Positions 20,061 through 33,534 are shown, counted from the first letter of the stretch. The stretch: DNA of 64,000 nucleotides from Pipra filicauda (GCF_003945595.2 NW_024104349.1:496001-560000); one strand, 5' to 3'. The notes: generated by a model not told the origin, from the sequence alone. Numbers and translations: made by a program.

Positions 20061-22627
20061 TTTTTTTACTTTCCCCCTTGGATCCTGAGCTCCACTCCAG
20101 TTTTGAACTTCCATAGGAAGGCAGGAGGTTAAACCAAACTGCTAACTGTGTCTCTTCAAAACTGACATTTAATACAGGGTATAAATCACTGTGGGAGCCT
20201 GTTATTCCTTCAGGAATGCAATTACATAGGGTCAAATAAAACATGAAAGAACCCAACAAGTTTTAAAATGTAGTATGTTCTCAAAAGCAGGCAAGAAGGA
20301 ATGCAAAGCAGTCCAAATATGCTAACATCCACATGTTGTCCTGTGTGAGGGGGATTAGAAGGGAAGGTTTCTGTTCTTTAACGATTAGGTTGTTAAGGGT
20401 AGGTTTGTGTGCAGGTTCAGGGCTCTCACTGAATCCCAGCTCACTCAGGGAGCTTTGGGCAGATTACTGTATTTATTCAAAGCAGGTGCCCTTTATGTAT
20501 CTCATTATTTAATTGCCACTGTAGTTGTATTTAAGATACCACTTAGCACACAAATGGGATATGCAAAATGGACATTCACCTTTTCCTCGGAGGCTCTGGG
20601 ATGCAACAACCCCCATTCATCTGGACCCTGGTGATGGAGAGATATCGGGAGATATCAGGATACATAAAAGCACAGCATTGCAAAATCATCCCTTTGATAA
20701 GCAAACATCTGCCTCTTCCATCTCTTGCTCTTGAAACAACAGGCAAAGACATAAATAAAGCCTCATGAAACCTGTTAAAACCCGAACAAAAGATGATTAA
20801 GTAGGTTCAGCACCTCCTCTAACATCACTCCCTGTCACCCTTCACATTTCACTCACATTTCTCTGAGAAAAGCCTTTCTGCTTTCATATTTTAGCAATGT
20901 ATTCAAAAAGCCTGGAAGGAAAAGTCCAGAGGTTCTAGCAAATTTCTGAGGTCAAATTCGCCACCCTCAATTTCGCTACTCTGTATTTTATACATTGAAA
21001 GCTTAAACTAAGCAAACTGTGAAGTTTCTTAATTGAAAATCTGGGACTTATCGAAGGCAATTTTTATCTGAAAGTAATTTTCTCAGCTAAATGGGATTCT
21101 TAAATTCAAAATTAAAGGCTTTACAGTAAAAAATAAATTTTTAGGCATCTTAATATGAGAATTGTTAGAAATGTTTCCTTTTCTTTTTATAAAGAAGTGA
21201 CTCCTCCCCAATAGTGAGTGATGTTTAAAGATATATATATATATGAGAGAGTACATTGCTTTTAAACACCTTAAACATTTTAAATTGCTTTAATCATGCT
21301 TTTTAAAGTTTTGGTTTTCACATTTAAGTATAAAACTTTCACTTTTTAACCCTCTCCCTGAGGAAGTAACACAAGTAATACTTTACTTTCTAAATGTTTT
21401 CCAGGGGAAAAAAGTCTAACAGAAATACATGAAATAACTCATTTTTCTCTTTTTAAATCAAGCAGGGAAAACCTTAATAGATTTGGAAAAAGTAAGGGTT
21501 TCCTCATGATCTTTTAAAAATTAGGTTTTTACAGCAAATTTCCTAATGGGAAAACTACAAGTGGGGATTTTTTCCTACAAAATCCCCACAGCTCCAGCTC
21601 TCAGACTCCCTGATTTCACCTCCGCTAAGGCTGCCAGAATAAAACCTTGGATTTCTCTCCCCTGTTTTATAGCAACCCACTGCATTACAGTTCCATGGGT
21701 CACTGGCCCTGCCAACACTTAAATATATTCTCAGAAGGAAGGCTGTGAATAAGTTTTTGCAGAACAAAACCTTTGTTAAAGGTAGAGGTAGCACTACTGT
21801 CTCTTATAAAGATTATTAAACACTTCCTACTGCAAGAATATGGTTTTATTTGCTTAAAATGTTGCCCTTCTCCAGCCACACTGGTGAAATATCCCATGAT
21901 GATCATGGCCCTCAGGGTTGGTTTGTGTGTGGGGAGGATTTTTTTTAATATATTTTTAATATCTACCAGAATGACTCACCTGTTTCAGAGGGGAACAAAC
22001 AGCGCTCGAGGGGTTTCTCAAACAGTCTCTGCGGTTTGAAATGTTCTGCTGTCCTAATTCCTTGCAGGAAGGGCTTAAAAATTCCTAGCAAGGGGATCTC
22101 TGGATGAAGAAGAGACCTTTCACTTGCCACGTGAAAATGCCCCCAAATACAAGTGTTTATAAAATGCTGTTTGCACTTATTCGCCAACTGAATGGAGAGA
22201 CATCTCAAAAAGTTGATAGTAAAACTTGAATTTCACTTCCAACCTGAACCTACATTCCATGCTAAGAGAATTCCCCTTTTTTAGTATTGTTTGGGGGGAA
22301 AATTACAGTTGAGAAAAACCCCATCCTCACAGAAAGCACCCCCAAAAGGTTTGGGGTTTGGTAGTTCAGGTCAGTGCTGGCAGAGGGGAAGGGTTCACAT
22401 GGTGCCAATTCCCTGAAGCATCATGTGAGACTCCAATCCTGGGGCCTGTGACACATTCAGAGTCTGCCACTCTTCCAGGTGAAATTAGGTTGGAAAATGC
22501 TAATGGAGTGGCAAAAGTTGAGAAAACTGTCATCCTTCCCAGAAAATCATGTCCCCTTCTGAGGTTATTCTCTTCAGATCCAGCTCCTTGAGCTTTCCAC
22601 TGCTGAAAAGAACTAAACCAACAACAG
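20061..22627. other. Unique intergenic DNA, AT-rich between 20.8 and 21.6 kb
   Basis: No genes or interspersed repeats seen. An (AT)n tract lies at 21231-21244. The 20.8-21.56 kb section is notably AT-rich and repeat-free, but I saw no compact motif cluster there. Confidence 0.55.
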
Positions 22628-22855
22628 GGAAAATTTAGGTTAGGATGTACAGAAGAAATTCTCCTCTGTGAGGGTGGTGAGGCCCTGGCACAGGTTGCCC
22701 AGAGAAGCTGTGGCTGCCCCATCCCTGGGAGTGTTCCAGGCCAGGTTGGATGGGGTTTGGAGCAACCTGGGCTAGTGGAAGGTGTCCCTGCCCATGGCTG
22801 GGGGTGGAACGAGATGATCTTTAAGGTCCCTTCCAAACCACTCTGTGATTTTATG
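22628..22855 (+). repeat. CR1 LINE 3' fragment, subfamily A
   Basis: Begins near GGAAAATTTAGGTTAGGATG and has GAGGGTGGTGAGGCCCTGGC, CCAGAGAAGCTGTGGCTGCC, GGCTAGTGGAAGGTGTCCCT and CCACTCTGTGATTTTATG. It faces a minus-strand CR1 about 190 bp away. Confidence 0.95.
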
Positions 22856-23047
22856 CTCATTTTGTGTATCCCTGAGCCTGTTCCAGCAAGAATTTCACAC
22901 ACAAGCTCAGTGACAGCACACAAGCTGCTGAGATGGTCCCTGACTGCAGAAGCCCCAAATCCAAGAGATGCCTGTACAGTCAAGGGAGATGTTGAATGCT
23001 GTGTGTGTATAAAGTTAAAATTACAACTTTTTAGCTGCATTTGGTAC

Positions 23048-23336
23048 ATAGAATTATAGAATCATTGAGGTTGGAAAAGCCCTCCAAGATCATCAAGTCC
23101 AATCATCACCCAGCACGGCCAAGGCCACCACTGACCCATGTCCCCAAATGCCACATTCACACAGCTTTTAAATCCCTCCAGGGATGAGGACTCCACCACT
23201 GCCCTGGGCAGCTGTGCCAGGGCTGGACAACCCTTTCCACGAAGAAATTTTTCCTAATATCCAACCTAAACCTCCCCTGGTGAAACTTGGGTCCATTTCC
23301 TCTTGTCCTATCGCTTGTTACCTGGGAGAAGAGACC
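23048..23336 (-). repeat. CR1 LINE 3' fragment, subfamily C
   Basis: Starts with the antisense tail ATAGAATTATAGAATCATTG, then GAGGTTGGAAAAGCCCTCCA, CAGCTTTTAAATCCCTCCAG and GAAATTTTTCCTAATATCCA. It ends past CTTGTCCTATCGCTTGTTAC, a long 3' region for this window. Confidence 0.95.
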
Positions 23337-24918
23337 AACACTCAGAATATCAAGTTTGCAGTGGTCCCCCAAGGGTGAATATTCATGTCACTTATCCAAG
23401 TAAAACTTAAATACCGAATGGGCTTGACTGGGGAGGGAGCAACATCAACCCAGCTCCGAATGCTGGAAGAAGCAGCACATGGAACTGCAAATCTGCTGAT
23501 AAGATTTGTTACACAAAAACTGATTAGAGAAAAGCAAATGCAGTGCCTTTATTTAATGAGAAAAAACCCAGCTTGATCACTCATAACACCATTATCAATA
23601 TATTATAAAAAGGTGCAGAAGAAACACTGGGTAAAGAATAAAGAGGGTTGTGACACAACATGACAGAGGGGACAAACTTCAGCCTGGATATAACAGTGTC
23701 AGGCTTTTGTACCAGGCTGCTCTATCCAAATATTAGGTAAACCCTTGATATGTTGCCACACAACATTTTTAGTGAAACTGGAGAAGGCTGGGATAAGACA
23801 AGTGTAAGGAGGATAATAAATTGTCTAAAATGGAGATGATAGCACATTGCACTGACAGAACAAGTGAACTGAAGGGAGGTTACTGGAGGAATTCTCAATA
23901 TCAGCTGTGGGATGGTTGCATTTAACACTGCCTCCACCATGCTGCTGCTAAATGTGGGATTACTTCTAACCAAATTGCCTGAGGTACAGAGTCAAAAGTC
24001 ACCATCAGTACCAGGAAGATCAGAATATCATACCTGAGGAAATTATCTACAAACCACAAGATGAGTCAGGGACTAAAACAACATCCTATCACAGGCACTG
24101 ATGCTGTGTGGGGCACTGGGGGTTCTTCCTGAAGAATTCTCTGCTGGTTTATATTTGAAAAAGATTAGTTCTAAGTGGGACAAGAGTGGAAAACAGGTGC
24201 AAAGGATGGTCAGGATCCAGGAGACAATGCTCACAGGTGTGGCCAGGAATAAGGGAGGAAGATTTCTAAGGATCATGGTAGTGGGGTTCACAAACAGGAC
24301 CCCAAGAGGAGCTCCAGAAGTCTGAAGTTGCACCCTCATTAGACTAAAAACAGATATAAAATGAGGCTGCTTGCTCTCATTTATGAGAAGTTCAGCAAGC
24401 AAAAGGGAGAGAGACTTAATCTCAAAAACCTGATAAAAACGACACTAAATGTGGGTTACTCAGCAGGAGGAGGAGAGTGCTGGAAGAAGGAATGGACTTA
24501 GCAAGCACTTAGAGCTGAGTAGCTGATAAAGTTGTGGCTCAAACTCGACCTACACACCTTGAGTGAGCACACACTTCAGAGTAGCCACCATGCATGTTAG
24601 ACAGGATTTCCATCCCCTAGAAAGAAGCCAGCATTGAACTAGAACTGCCCCAGAGATCAGCAGACACATGAATTACTAGGCATTGTTATCTTTAGATTTA
24701 AAACAAGGTTCTGATTTGGAAAATCCAGGTCACATTCAGGGTTTCAGAGTAAATCATAAACCAGGTGTGTGAGCAGTTACTGTGCAGGCCATAAACACAA
24801 CGGCTGAGCTGCAGGGGCAGATCCTGAGGATTATATTCGGTCGGTGTTTGATCTCTCTTATCCCACTGGTGAAACTGGGTTTTTACTAAGCATTGTGTCA
24901 GAGATCCTCGTTCCACTC
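23337..24918. other. Unique intergenic DNA
   Basis: No exon or interspersed repeat recognised. It ends at a CA microsatellite. Confidence 0.55.
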
Positions 24919-24956
24919 CACACACACAGACACACACACAGACACACACACACACA
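24919..24956. repeat. (CA)n microsatellite
   Basis: CA dinucleotides interrupted twice by GA. Confidence 0.95.
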
Positions 24957-25540
24957 TGCATTCAGGCAGGCTCATAAACTTTAACTACATACAGAAATTC
25001 CCATACTGCCTCTTGGATATGGTCCAGCTCATGAAGGGGTGCACTGGTGGATGATCACTACCTGCCAGGTACAAAGCCTTCTCTTTTCTCCCCGGGTTGA
25101 GTGCTGTCATGAGCTGCACTAATGCCTCTGCAATAAAACTCATCAAATTCCCTCAGTATAAAGTAACGAGCTGTAGCCCTTCTACCAACCTACATCTGCT
25201 ATTTACAGCGGGCCAAGAAAACAACCAGCAATGTCAACTCTTCATTGTGCTCCTCAGATCATCAGTTCTCTGAAAATAACAAAATCTGAAAGGCATATGG
25301 GCCTTCTCATAAAAACAACAAACACACAAACACACCCTCAGATGAGTTTCCCAAGTCAGCAGGATCTGTCTGCTAATTATTACCGTGCAGAGAGATGAAC
25401 TATCCTGTAACCAGAAATTACCCAAGAAGAGGCCCGAGTTCTTCACCCCAAACTGGGATGTTTGGACAGGCTGAACTCCTTCATTTCTGCGGGGTAAATT
25501 GAAGGATTTATTTCCCCACACCAGCACAGCCACAAAACCT
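24957..25540. other. Unique intergenic DNA, nothing recognised
   Basis: No repeat family, exon or motif cluster stood out. Confidence 0.5.
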
Positions 25541-25770
25541 AGAAGATACTAGACATTGGGAAGAAATTCTTGCTTCTGAGGGTGGTGAGGCCCTGGCACA
25601 GGTTACCCAGAGAAGCTGTGGCTGCCCCATCCCTGGAAGTGTTTCAAGCCAGGTTGGACGGGGCTTGGAGCAACCTGGGCTAGTGGAAGGTGTCCCTGCC
25701 CATGGCAGGGGGTGGAATGAGATGGTCTTTATGGTCCCTTCCACTCCAAACCATCCTGTGATTCTGTGAT
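25541..25770 (+). repeat. CR1 LINE 3' fragment, subfamily A
   Basis: Begins at GATACTAGACATTGGGAAGA and is nearly intact to the tail, CCATCCTGTGATTCTGTGAT. A close match to the other subfamily A copies, suggesting a relatively young insertion. Confidence 0.96.
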
Positions 25771-28700
25771 AGCAGGGGACTTGTGGTGGATGGTGGGGGA
25801 TACTTTTACCTCACCTTTCTGCCTGTGCCTCTCACATGTGGACAGTGTGGGCTCTGCAGAGGCAGGGACCTCCTCACTGGCTCAGAAGCCCTTGAAGAGA
25901 TATTTTGACCCACACAGAGAGAAATATGGGTAAGAGAAAGGTACTGGGTCTGGAATAAGCAGGTTGGGGAAAAAAAAAAGGGAGAAATGTCAACAGGCAC
26001 AGGTGGTTTTGGCCCTGAAGTGTTTTCCCCCTCACCAATACCCTCTGCCTCTCTCAGAGCCTTCAAGAAAAGGATTCCATGGGGCATGGGAGAATGGAAA
26101 TGGGAACAACACAGCGTCCTGCACAAACACAACCTTCCCTGCAGACCCGCCAAGCCTGGTCTCTCCTCATCACGAAGGGCAGAGGGGAATGATGTGAAGC
26201 AACAGGGCAATTACCTCCAGCAGATGGGCCCCCCCGTGCAGCCCCCACGTCTGTGCTCAGAGCTGCTGCCAGCCCTCTCTTCCAGGGAGAGGACAGAGCT
26301 CACCTCCCCATCCAGAAGAAAAAAAAAGTAGCATCTGTGGGAGAAAGACATATGTCTGGCCTCCACCGTGAACCCTGCGCCTGGCAGGAGAACGCGGGGC
26401 CGATTCCAGCCCCAGCTTTTCATTCCTGTTGTAACAGTCATAAACGCCTGCTGAAACCTAAGAAGAACAAGACTGTAATCCTAATAAAACAACATTCTGG
26501 AACCCTGAAAACTAGATGGAGGCTCCTCAGGCCAACTTTAAAATTATATTCGCTTCTCCAAAAGCCGCGCTTTGTGTGTGCCGGCTGGGCGGGCGCGGGA
26601 GGGCTGACCCCGCTGCGTGTGAGGGGGTATCTCAGCTGGGGAAGGGCAGAAGGCAGTCCCTGCAGCACAGCCTGTCACATCCCGTCCCAAAATACAGGGA
26701 GCATCCCCCAAGCCCAGGCTCTCAGGGTCACTTCCTGAAATCAAGCCTTGATCTTTGCCTCCAAGCCCACCCTTCTTCTGCAGATGCTCTCAAAGCCTGA
26801 CTCCACAGAGCAGGAACAGGCTGTGCTTGTTTGGATGCAAAAGCTGGTGATAGGCAGCACAGCTTTGCAGGGTGAAATCCTTCCCTCCCTTTTTTAGAGC
26901 GTGGTGTTGAACAGAAGACACGGGACTTCCCTTTGTGCACCGGCCACCGCTAAAGTGAAGAGCAGGAAGAAAGGGGGTTCAACTTCCCTTCCTCTGCATC
27001 ATGAAGCTCTCCAGGGACACGATTAATGCTGTGCTCACTACCTGGCATGTCTCTAGCAAGGCACCACACCAACTAGTGCTTCTCTGTGGTCCTTAAAACA
27101 CAGACCAGCACCAAGCCCAAGGGTGGAAGATCCTCAGCAACCATCAATTTGCATCCTTCCCCTGGAATCCATAGAGCTGGAGCCACACCAGCCAAGGAGC
27201 TGCTCTCTGGAACATTGAGCTGTGCTGGCCCTTTCAGAGAGAAACCCCCTCTGTTGCCAGCTCTTGTGATTTTACTGCAAATCTTCCCTCATGTTACATG
27301 AAACCTGAGCCTCTGATGTGCCACTCCATCCAGCACTTTCACTTTAAAGGAAAAAAGGAAAGGGGAAAAAAAAATCTGTGGTCTTTATGGTCTTAAAGAA
27401 AACACTTTTTGGGAGTTGGTCTGAACACATGCTAAAGGCTAAAAGCATTCACAGAGTAAAACCATCTCATGATTTTTAAAAGATTTTTGCAATTCTGGGG
27501 GCCTGACCTGTGATGTGGGGAATGACAGGCTATAGAGAACCCAACAAGTAATTGAGAAAGTGCACTGTCTGATAATAGGTATTGGTTTGGTGGTGGTGGA
27601 AAGCATGTGACAGCTCTAATCAGCTCTGTGGGGAAGACAAGAGTCAGTCCCTGCAGGGAATAGCACGTTTGAATTGCAAATGCCCACAGGGCACTAGTAA
27701 TATTTATCTGGCAAACAGCATTTTCTATCATCACATTGTCTCAGAAGCATCAATTAATTAACTTTAACTCACCAGTGAAGTAGGAAATGTTTTTCTAAGC
27801 TGGGGAAGCTGTGAAGGTGCAGAGAGGCTCCATATCCCAACCCCAGGCCAGTGGGGATATCAGGGTCAGGACTAGCTTTTTAACAGCTCAGCACTTCGGC
27901 AGAGGATGAGCTTCCCCAGTAACCCCATTCCCACTGACACACCACAAAAAGCAGCTGGGATTCCCAAAGAGCTCAGCATGCCCATGTGCACCACACTCAG
28001 ACAATCCCACCACAACTGTCCTGGTGGAAAATGAGGGGCTGAAAATCTGCTCCCAGGCCACAAAAGGCTATCTTGGTGCTGACAGTGAGGACCTCTTCGG
28101 CCTTGGGTGAATCACTTAACACCCACATAAACACACACAGCTCCACAGCTCCTCCCCACACCACAAGCCATGTCCTACTCATGACATTAAGATGACTCTT
28201 GACTTCCTAAATTGGCCCTGGGTGCTGAATTCTTAGAAATCTGGCCCTGAGCTATTTTGGATTGGCCCTGCACAGCACAGCAGGACTGACAGACCTCAGC
28301 TCACATGTGCATTTAATGCTGCACAAGAGGGGTCAGATCCCAACTGATCCACAGGAGCATCACGGAAAAAAAGAAGAAAGATCTGCCTGCATTAATGCAC
28401 TGCTCCTGGCTTGTTTTGAGTCTTTGCTGAGTGCAGCCTTTCATCTCTGCTAAGTGGTGTTTTTGTGGAGGGGAAGATTTGGAAAGAAATCAATGGGGAT
28501 AGGCAACATCACAGATCAAAATCATAGCAGGTATTACAGCTGGCCATAAAAGAGAGAGCATTTCTGAGGGTGATGCTCAGATGGAGGAGATTCAGCTCTC
28601 AGTGCCTTTCACACACTACAGTTTCCCCACTTTAGCCAATATAGGCATCTCCCTCGTGCTTCTTTCTCAGGATCTCTTCTGCAATGGGATATATAAGCTG

Positions 28701-29082
28701 TGTAAGTCCCATCTTACTTTCAAATCAGCTCAGTAGAACGTTGTGGGATATTTCAGTCCACAGAGAAGGAGGAGAGAGTGAGCACTTTGCACTTAAATAA
28801 CTGAAAGCTTCTAGTGTGACACAAAGGCAAACTTCACTAACCTTCAATTTTCCCCACTTCTTAACAGCACACAGATCCAATGAAATCAAATGAGATAATC
28901 CCAGCCTGGTGCTGCCTGGAAGCAGAGGTGAAAACCTCCCAGAGCTCACACAATCAGAATAGAGCTCGGACATTGCAGACTTCCCCCCTCAACTATTTCC
29001 AAATAAAACACTTTTGTTGCTTGGCTGCTCCTGCCAAATGAGCTAACAATAAAAGAAGGAACTTGCAAAGCTTCTATCCACA
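25771..29082. other. Unique intergenic DNA with a short CpG cluster near 26.6 kb
   Basis: No CR1 copies in 3.3 kb. At about 26565-26622 there is a compact CpG cluster (GCCGCGCTTTG, GGGCGGGCGCGGGAGGG) in otherwise CpG-poor DNA. ORFs of 94-161 codons overlap on both strands around 25.8-26.8 kb because stops are scarce in the GC-rich part. None resembles a known family. Confidence 0.55.
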
Positions 29083-29153
29083 GGAAAAAAAAAAAAAAAG
29101 GAGAAAAAAAAAGGAAAAAGAAGGAACTTTAGGAAAAAACAGAAGGAAAAAAA
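29083..29153. repeat. A/purine-rich low-complexity tract
   Basis: Runs of A (up to 15) separated by GGAG, GGA and GAAGG; purine-only for the first 44 nt. Confidence 0.9.
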
Positions 29154-30574
29154 AACCTCCAAGAAACTATAGGGCAGATCCTCTGGCTGGAGTAAATCAG
29201 CACAGACCCAGCTCTGTTGCTTTACCCCAGGCAAATTGTGGGCCTGGTGCTATTCTGCATTTCTCAGGGGCAGGGGGTGGTCTCCACTGGAAGATTGCGA
29301 CACTGCAGGATACTTTTCCATATTAAAAAGGCGCTTTTTAGCGTTTTGTCTATTGCCAGGTTTTGGGTTTATTGAGGACTCATTTGGCAGAGCCATCCTG
29401 GAAGAACAATACAGATGTTTTATGGAGAAATAAACTGGGACTTGGGCTGGATTCTTTCAGTGCTGGATTCCACCTAATTTGGAGGGAGGAATGGCTCTTT
29501 TAATGAAGGGTGCAATCAAAACCTGTACAAAAAGCCAATATGCCCTGGGCAAAGGGAGCAGGAGATACACTGCCCCACTCTGCTGCCCAGTAAATTCTGG
29601 TCTCTTTAGCACAGCACAAGCTTCCCAGAAAGCAAGAGAACACGTATTCCTTCAGCCAAAAATCAGAGCACCACGGCTTCCCTTCTGTATCCTCAGCTGA
29701 ATCTCTTGGAGGGAAGTGGTGCCCTCAGCAATGAAGGGTCTTTACAGATTAAATCTGCCACATCTTCATAAGGAGCTGATCCTGTGGAGGCAACAGGACT
29801 TCATGAGCTCTCCCTCAGCATCTCTCTCCCACAGTCATCTCCTTAATTAGCACCATGTTTGAAATGGCAGTTCCTGGAGCACCCAGAGCTGATGTAGGAG
29901 CTTCACTCATGAAAGGCTGTAAGGGAAGGGTTGAAAAACTCTGACTCTCCACTCACAGGCAGGTTGGGCTCACTTCCCTGCAAGAAAGGTGATACCAGGT
30001 GACTGGAAAATCCAGGTTTATTGTTAATTGTCAGCTACATGGTGTAGAGTGCCCCTTAAACCACAGCAATTGTCATCGACAGAAGAAAGTGTTTGCCACC
30101 CTCCAGCGATGCTAAATACTCATTGTGCTCTAGGTCAGATCAAGCTAGAGGAAAGCTGCAGGCTAAAAAGCCTTTTCTATCTTTTCTTTGGCTTCTTCCT
30201 TACTTCCCATTAAGCAATTTTGCTCTTCGCATCAACCATCCCTTCAGATCTTTTAGTGGAGCTGAACACTTTGGTTAGCAAAGCAGAGAGACTTGAGTGT
30301 TAAACTGACATGCCCTCCCAAGGGTTATTAGAAGGGGCCAGATGTGCTGGGCTCTGCTAGAGAAATCTTCACAGGGGAAGACTCCAAAAGTGCAATATTG
30401 GAACAGTATTTACACAAGTTCCCAATCAAAGTATTGCAGTTACCAGAAAATAACATACAGCCTTAGCAGCTCCAGGGAGTTGATAGTTTGCAAATCAAGG
30501 GGTTGGCTGACGGGAAGAAAAGAATTTTTGGGAATTGCTTTGGGCCAGCATCTAGCAAGGCAGATTAGGCTGGC
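29154..30574. other. Unique intergenic DNA
   Basis: No gene or interspersed repeat recognised. A near-palindrome, AAAAAGGCGCTTTTT, lies at about 29326-29340. Confidence 0.5.
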
Positions 30575-30655
30575 TCTGATCCAGCAATGCCCTTAAGCAC
30601 GTGATTTACTTTAACCCTGAAGGAGCCATTGGAATCAGTGGAACCATCAGCACCC
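30575..30655. repeat. Ancient amniote interspersed repeat copy (AAGCACGTG type)
   Basis: Reads CTCTGATCCAGCAATGCCCT, then TTAAGCACGTGATTTACTTT, then GAGCCATTGGAATCAGTGGA. The order (GATCCAGCAA, TTAAGCACGTG, CCATTGAANTCANTGG) parallels a repeat common in bird and turtle DNA and is the inverse of the copy near 13 kb. Confidence 0.55.
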
Positions 30656-31945
30656 TTGTGTCTCAGGGACATTCAGGACAGGTTTGTGGGGGGCTTTGTA
30701 TGATGGAGTCACAGCACAGAAATGAGCCCACCTTGCCAGCCAGAGGTTTCTGTTTCCAGCACCTGCTCAGGCTGTGTGGGGTCAGTGCATCAGACTCCCC
30801 GCAGGCACAGAAATCTATTCTGAAACCATCTCTAACTTCTCATTTATTTTCCTCTCTTTTGAAGTCCACAGCCAACTTTTCAAAGCCACCTGTGAAATTC
30901 ACCCCTCTAGGAGTGGCTGGAGACATTCCTGCTGGCTCTTCCAGAGCCTGGATTTCACTGACATCCCTCTCTGCTTCTCTTTCCGTTTGTTTTTTGAACA
31001 GTACATGGTGGGGGGGGGTGTTTGACTTGTCTTGGGAAATTCACTTTCAAGGATAGATAGCTTTGTTTAAGCAGGATTTTCTCAGCCCTGAAGTAGAAAT
31101 AGCTACATGTAAAACAAGGATGGAAGATTCCTGTAGAGCCCTATAGAAAGGTTGTTCAGAGGACACAAGGGATACAACAAAGACAAGGAGTGTTTTTTGC
31201 ATAGCAGTTGAAAATAACAATACTGTTATTTATCCATTACTGCTACTCCAGACCTAAATACTTAATTTTTAACCACCAATGACAAGATTAACAACAGTGG
31301 GTTAATATATTCCATTTCCTATTTATCTGATGAACTGATAGCCAGTCATATGCTGTGCAATATGCATTTTTTGGCCAGGCCTTCCTTTGTGGTCTCTGTT
31401 TGCATTTGCATTAACCTGGGAGTATTAATCAGGTCATGTAGACACCCAGGAACATAAACCAACTCAAACACCCAAAAGATACACACCACACTCAGAATCA
31501 ACACACAGAAACCACAGGATGGAGTGCAGTGTCCATTAACTGAACCAGATTAATCACATACACACTGAGGGAGGCCAAACATAAAACATCTGATTCCCAC
31601 CAACCTCCAACTATACAAACCCGAGTAAATATAGCCAGCCTCCCCAGCCTCCTGCCCCTACCAAACATGCTGTCAGCCCCTTGGAAACAAGGTCATGTCC
31701 AGGTAAGGAAATTCTAGCCACAAAAAGACTTCTGATATGGCCACTCCCCATGAAACCACCTCCAAAGTCCATATTCTCTAAGCCCAAGTGTTATAACCCT
31801 TTCCACAAACATGTCAAGCTTGTTCATACAACAAAGTGTTATTTTTGTTCCCCAGCTCCTCCTGGAAGGCTGTTTCAGAGCCTCCCTGCTCTGCAGAGTC
31901 ACAAACCTTCCTCTGATTTGAACCCAGTGTACTCAGTCCAATGTA
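30656..31945. other. Unique intergenic DNA
   Basis: Includes a G run (GTGGGGGGGGGTG) near 31008-31020. A 151-codon ORF (30601-31056) starts in the ancient repeat and has no recognised domain. Confidence 0.5.
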
Positions 31946-32180
31946 ATCACAGAATCAGAGAATCACAGAATAGAATCATTTGGGTTGGAAAAGCCCTATA
32001 AGACCATCGAGTCCAGCACTGCCAAGGCCACCACTAACCATGTCCCCAAGTGCCACATTGACACAGCTTTTAAATCCCTCCAGGGATGGGGACTCCACCA
32101 CTGCCCTGTGCAGCCTGTTCCAACGCCTGTTCTTTCCATGAAGAAATTTTTCCTGACATCTAATCTAAAATTTGTACCCA
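31946..32180 (-). repeat. CR1 LINE 3' fragment, subfamily C
   Basis: Antisense tail AATCACAGAATAGAATCATT, then GGGTTGGAAAAGCCCTATAA, CAGCTTTTAAATCCCTCCAG and GAAATTTTTCCTGACATCTA. It is well preserved. Confidence 0.95.
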
Positions 32181-32389
32181 TTTATCCTTGTGTTCTTTAG
32201 TTTACATAGCTTATTTGGCTCTCTGATGTTTACCATCCTGATGTACACACGTACAGACACTACCCTTCTTCTCAGCTTCCATCTGTCTAGGTTGAAAACT
32301 TGGCTCTTTCCTTCTTCTCTCATAGCACAAAGCTCTTCGTCCTCCCAGCATCTCCACCATCCTGTCTATGTCAAATGCATGCCTGAGGA

Positions 32390-32900
32390 ATAAGGGGACC
32401 AGAATCGTCCATAGGATGCCACATGAGGCTTCACAGTTCCTCAGAAATGTCATTCTTACTTTCTCTTAGAAGAAACACCTCTCAGGGTATATTTGAAGGT
32501 GTGCACACCGTTTTCAGAGCCCCTCCTGTGACTGAGACATCCACGTGTCCTTCTTATCCTTTGTCATCTACAGCTGACAACCCTTCATACTCAAAATCCT
32601 TATTATTCCCTAAACTCATGACTTTGCATTTTTCAGCACTGGATTTCATCTCGTTTCTGTTAGTCCAGCCTTCCAGGTCATCCAGTTCTCTATGTATGGC
32701 ACGTCTCCCAAGTCTGTGTCATCAGCAGACTTCAGTAACGTGCTACGTTTTGTGCCAAGGTCATTCATGAACATATTAAATGAGATCCATCCCCGAGAAA
32801 AATCCTTGTAGAACTCCACTCATACCCAGCCAGACACTTTCCCTTTTAATGCTGTTTGTTGTCACTCAGTTGGTTCATCTGAGCAGTGCTCGTTCAATCT
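32390..32900 (-). repeat. Ancient LINE (CR1-like) relic, probable
   Basis: The order CATGACTTTGCATTTTTCAG, GATTTCATCTCGTTTCTGTT, AGTCCAGCCTTCCAGGTCAT, TGTGTCATCAGCAGACTTCA, GTGCCAAGGTCATTCATGAA and AACTCCACTCATACC matches a dispersed repeat I recall from bird, turtle and crocodile genomes, usually placed with ancient CR1. Orientation and exact ends are uncertain. It is strongly mutated relative to the young CR1 copies around it. Confidence 0.65.
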
Positions 32901-32939
32901 CCAGTTTATGTGTTAAACATGCAAACAGCACAACATCAA

Positions 32940-33153
32940 ATTATTAGGGAAAGGTTCTTCCCTCAGAGGGTGGTTGGGCACTGAACAGGCTCCCCAGGGC
33001 AGTGGGCACAGCCCCAAACTTCCCAGAGCTCAAGGAGTGTTTGGACAACACTCTTAGGGACAGGGTGGGATTTTGGGGTGTCCTGTGCAGGGCCAGGAGT
33101 TGGACTTTGATAAGACTTGTGGGTCCCTTCCAACTCAGGATATTCTAATTCAC
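32940..33153 (+). repeat. CR1 LINE 3' fragment, subfamily B
   Basis: Has GGTTGGGCACTGAACAGGCT, CCCCAGGGCAGTGGGCACAG, AAGGAGTGTTTGGACAACAC and GGTCCCTTCCAACTCAGGAT. The tail is worn to ATATTCTAATTC. Confidence 0.95.
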
Positions 33154-33534
33154 TGATGTCCGGACAGATAAAAGCCATTGCATTCCTCTTTCCTCCAAAT
33201 CCCAGCTACCTAATCCAAGAACTGCCTAGTTTGGCATAACTTCTCCCTGGGCTCACACAAGTTATTCAGGATTCCACCTCGCTCTTTCTGTCTTTGACTT
33301 CTCTTGACATCTCCTTCCCTCAGGAACCACAGGTCTGCTGGTCTCAACAGAGACCCCCTGTAAGTGCCCTCTTTCCAGCTGGCCCATGGGTCTGCCATAG
33401 GAGCAGAATGACCATGAATCTCAGTGCTACCAGCATGAAAGGAGAATAAAACCCAAATAAAGCCTCACCCTTACAGAGAAAGACTTTTTGAACTCTCTCA
33501 AACCAACACTCCCAAGTAAACCAGCTCAAAGGGG
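33154..33534. other. Unique spacer between CR1 copies
   Basis: Nothing recognised. Confidence 0.45.

Noticed and set aside
22628..23336. Facing CR1 copies as a functional inverted repeat or hairpin
   Set aside because: The two belong to different subfamilies with limited similarity and are separated by about 190 bp, so this is most simply two independent insertions.
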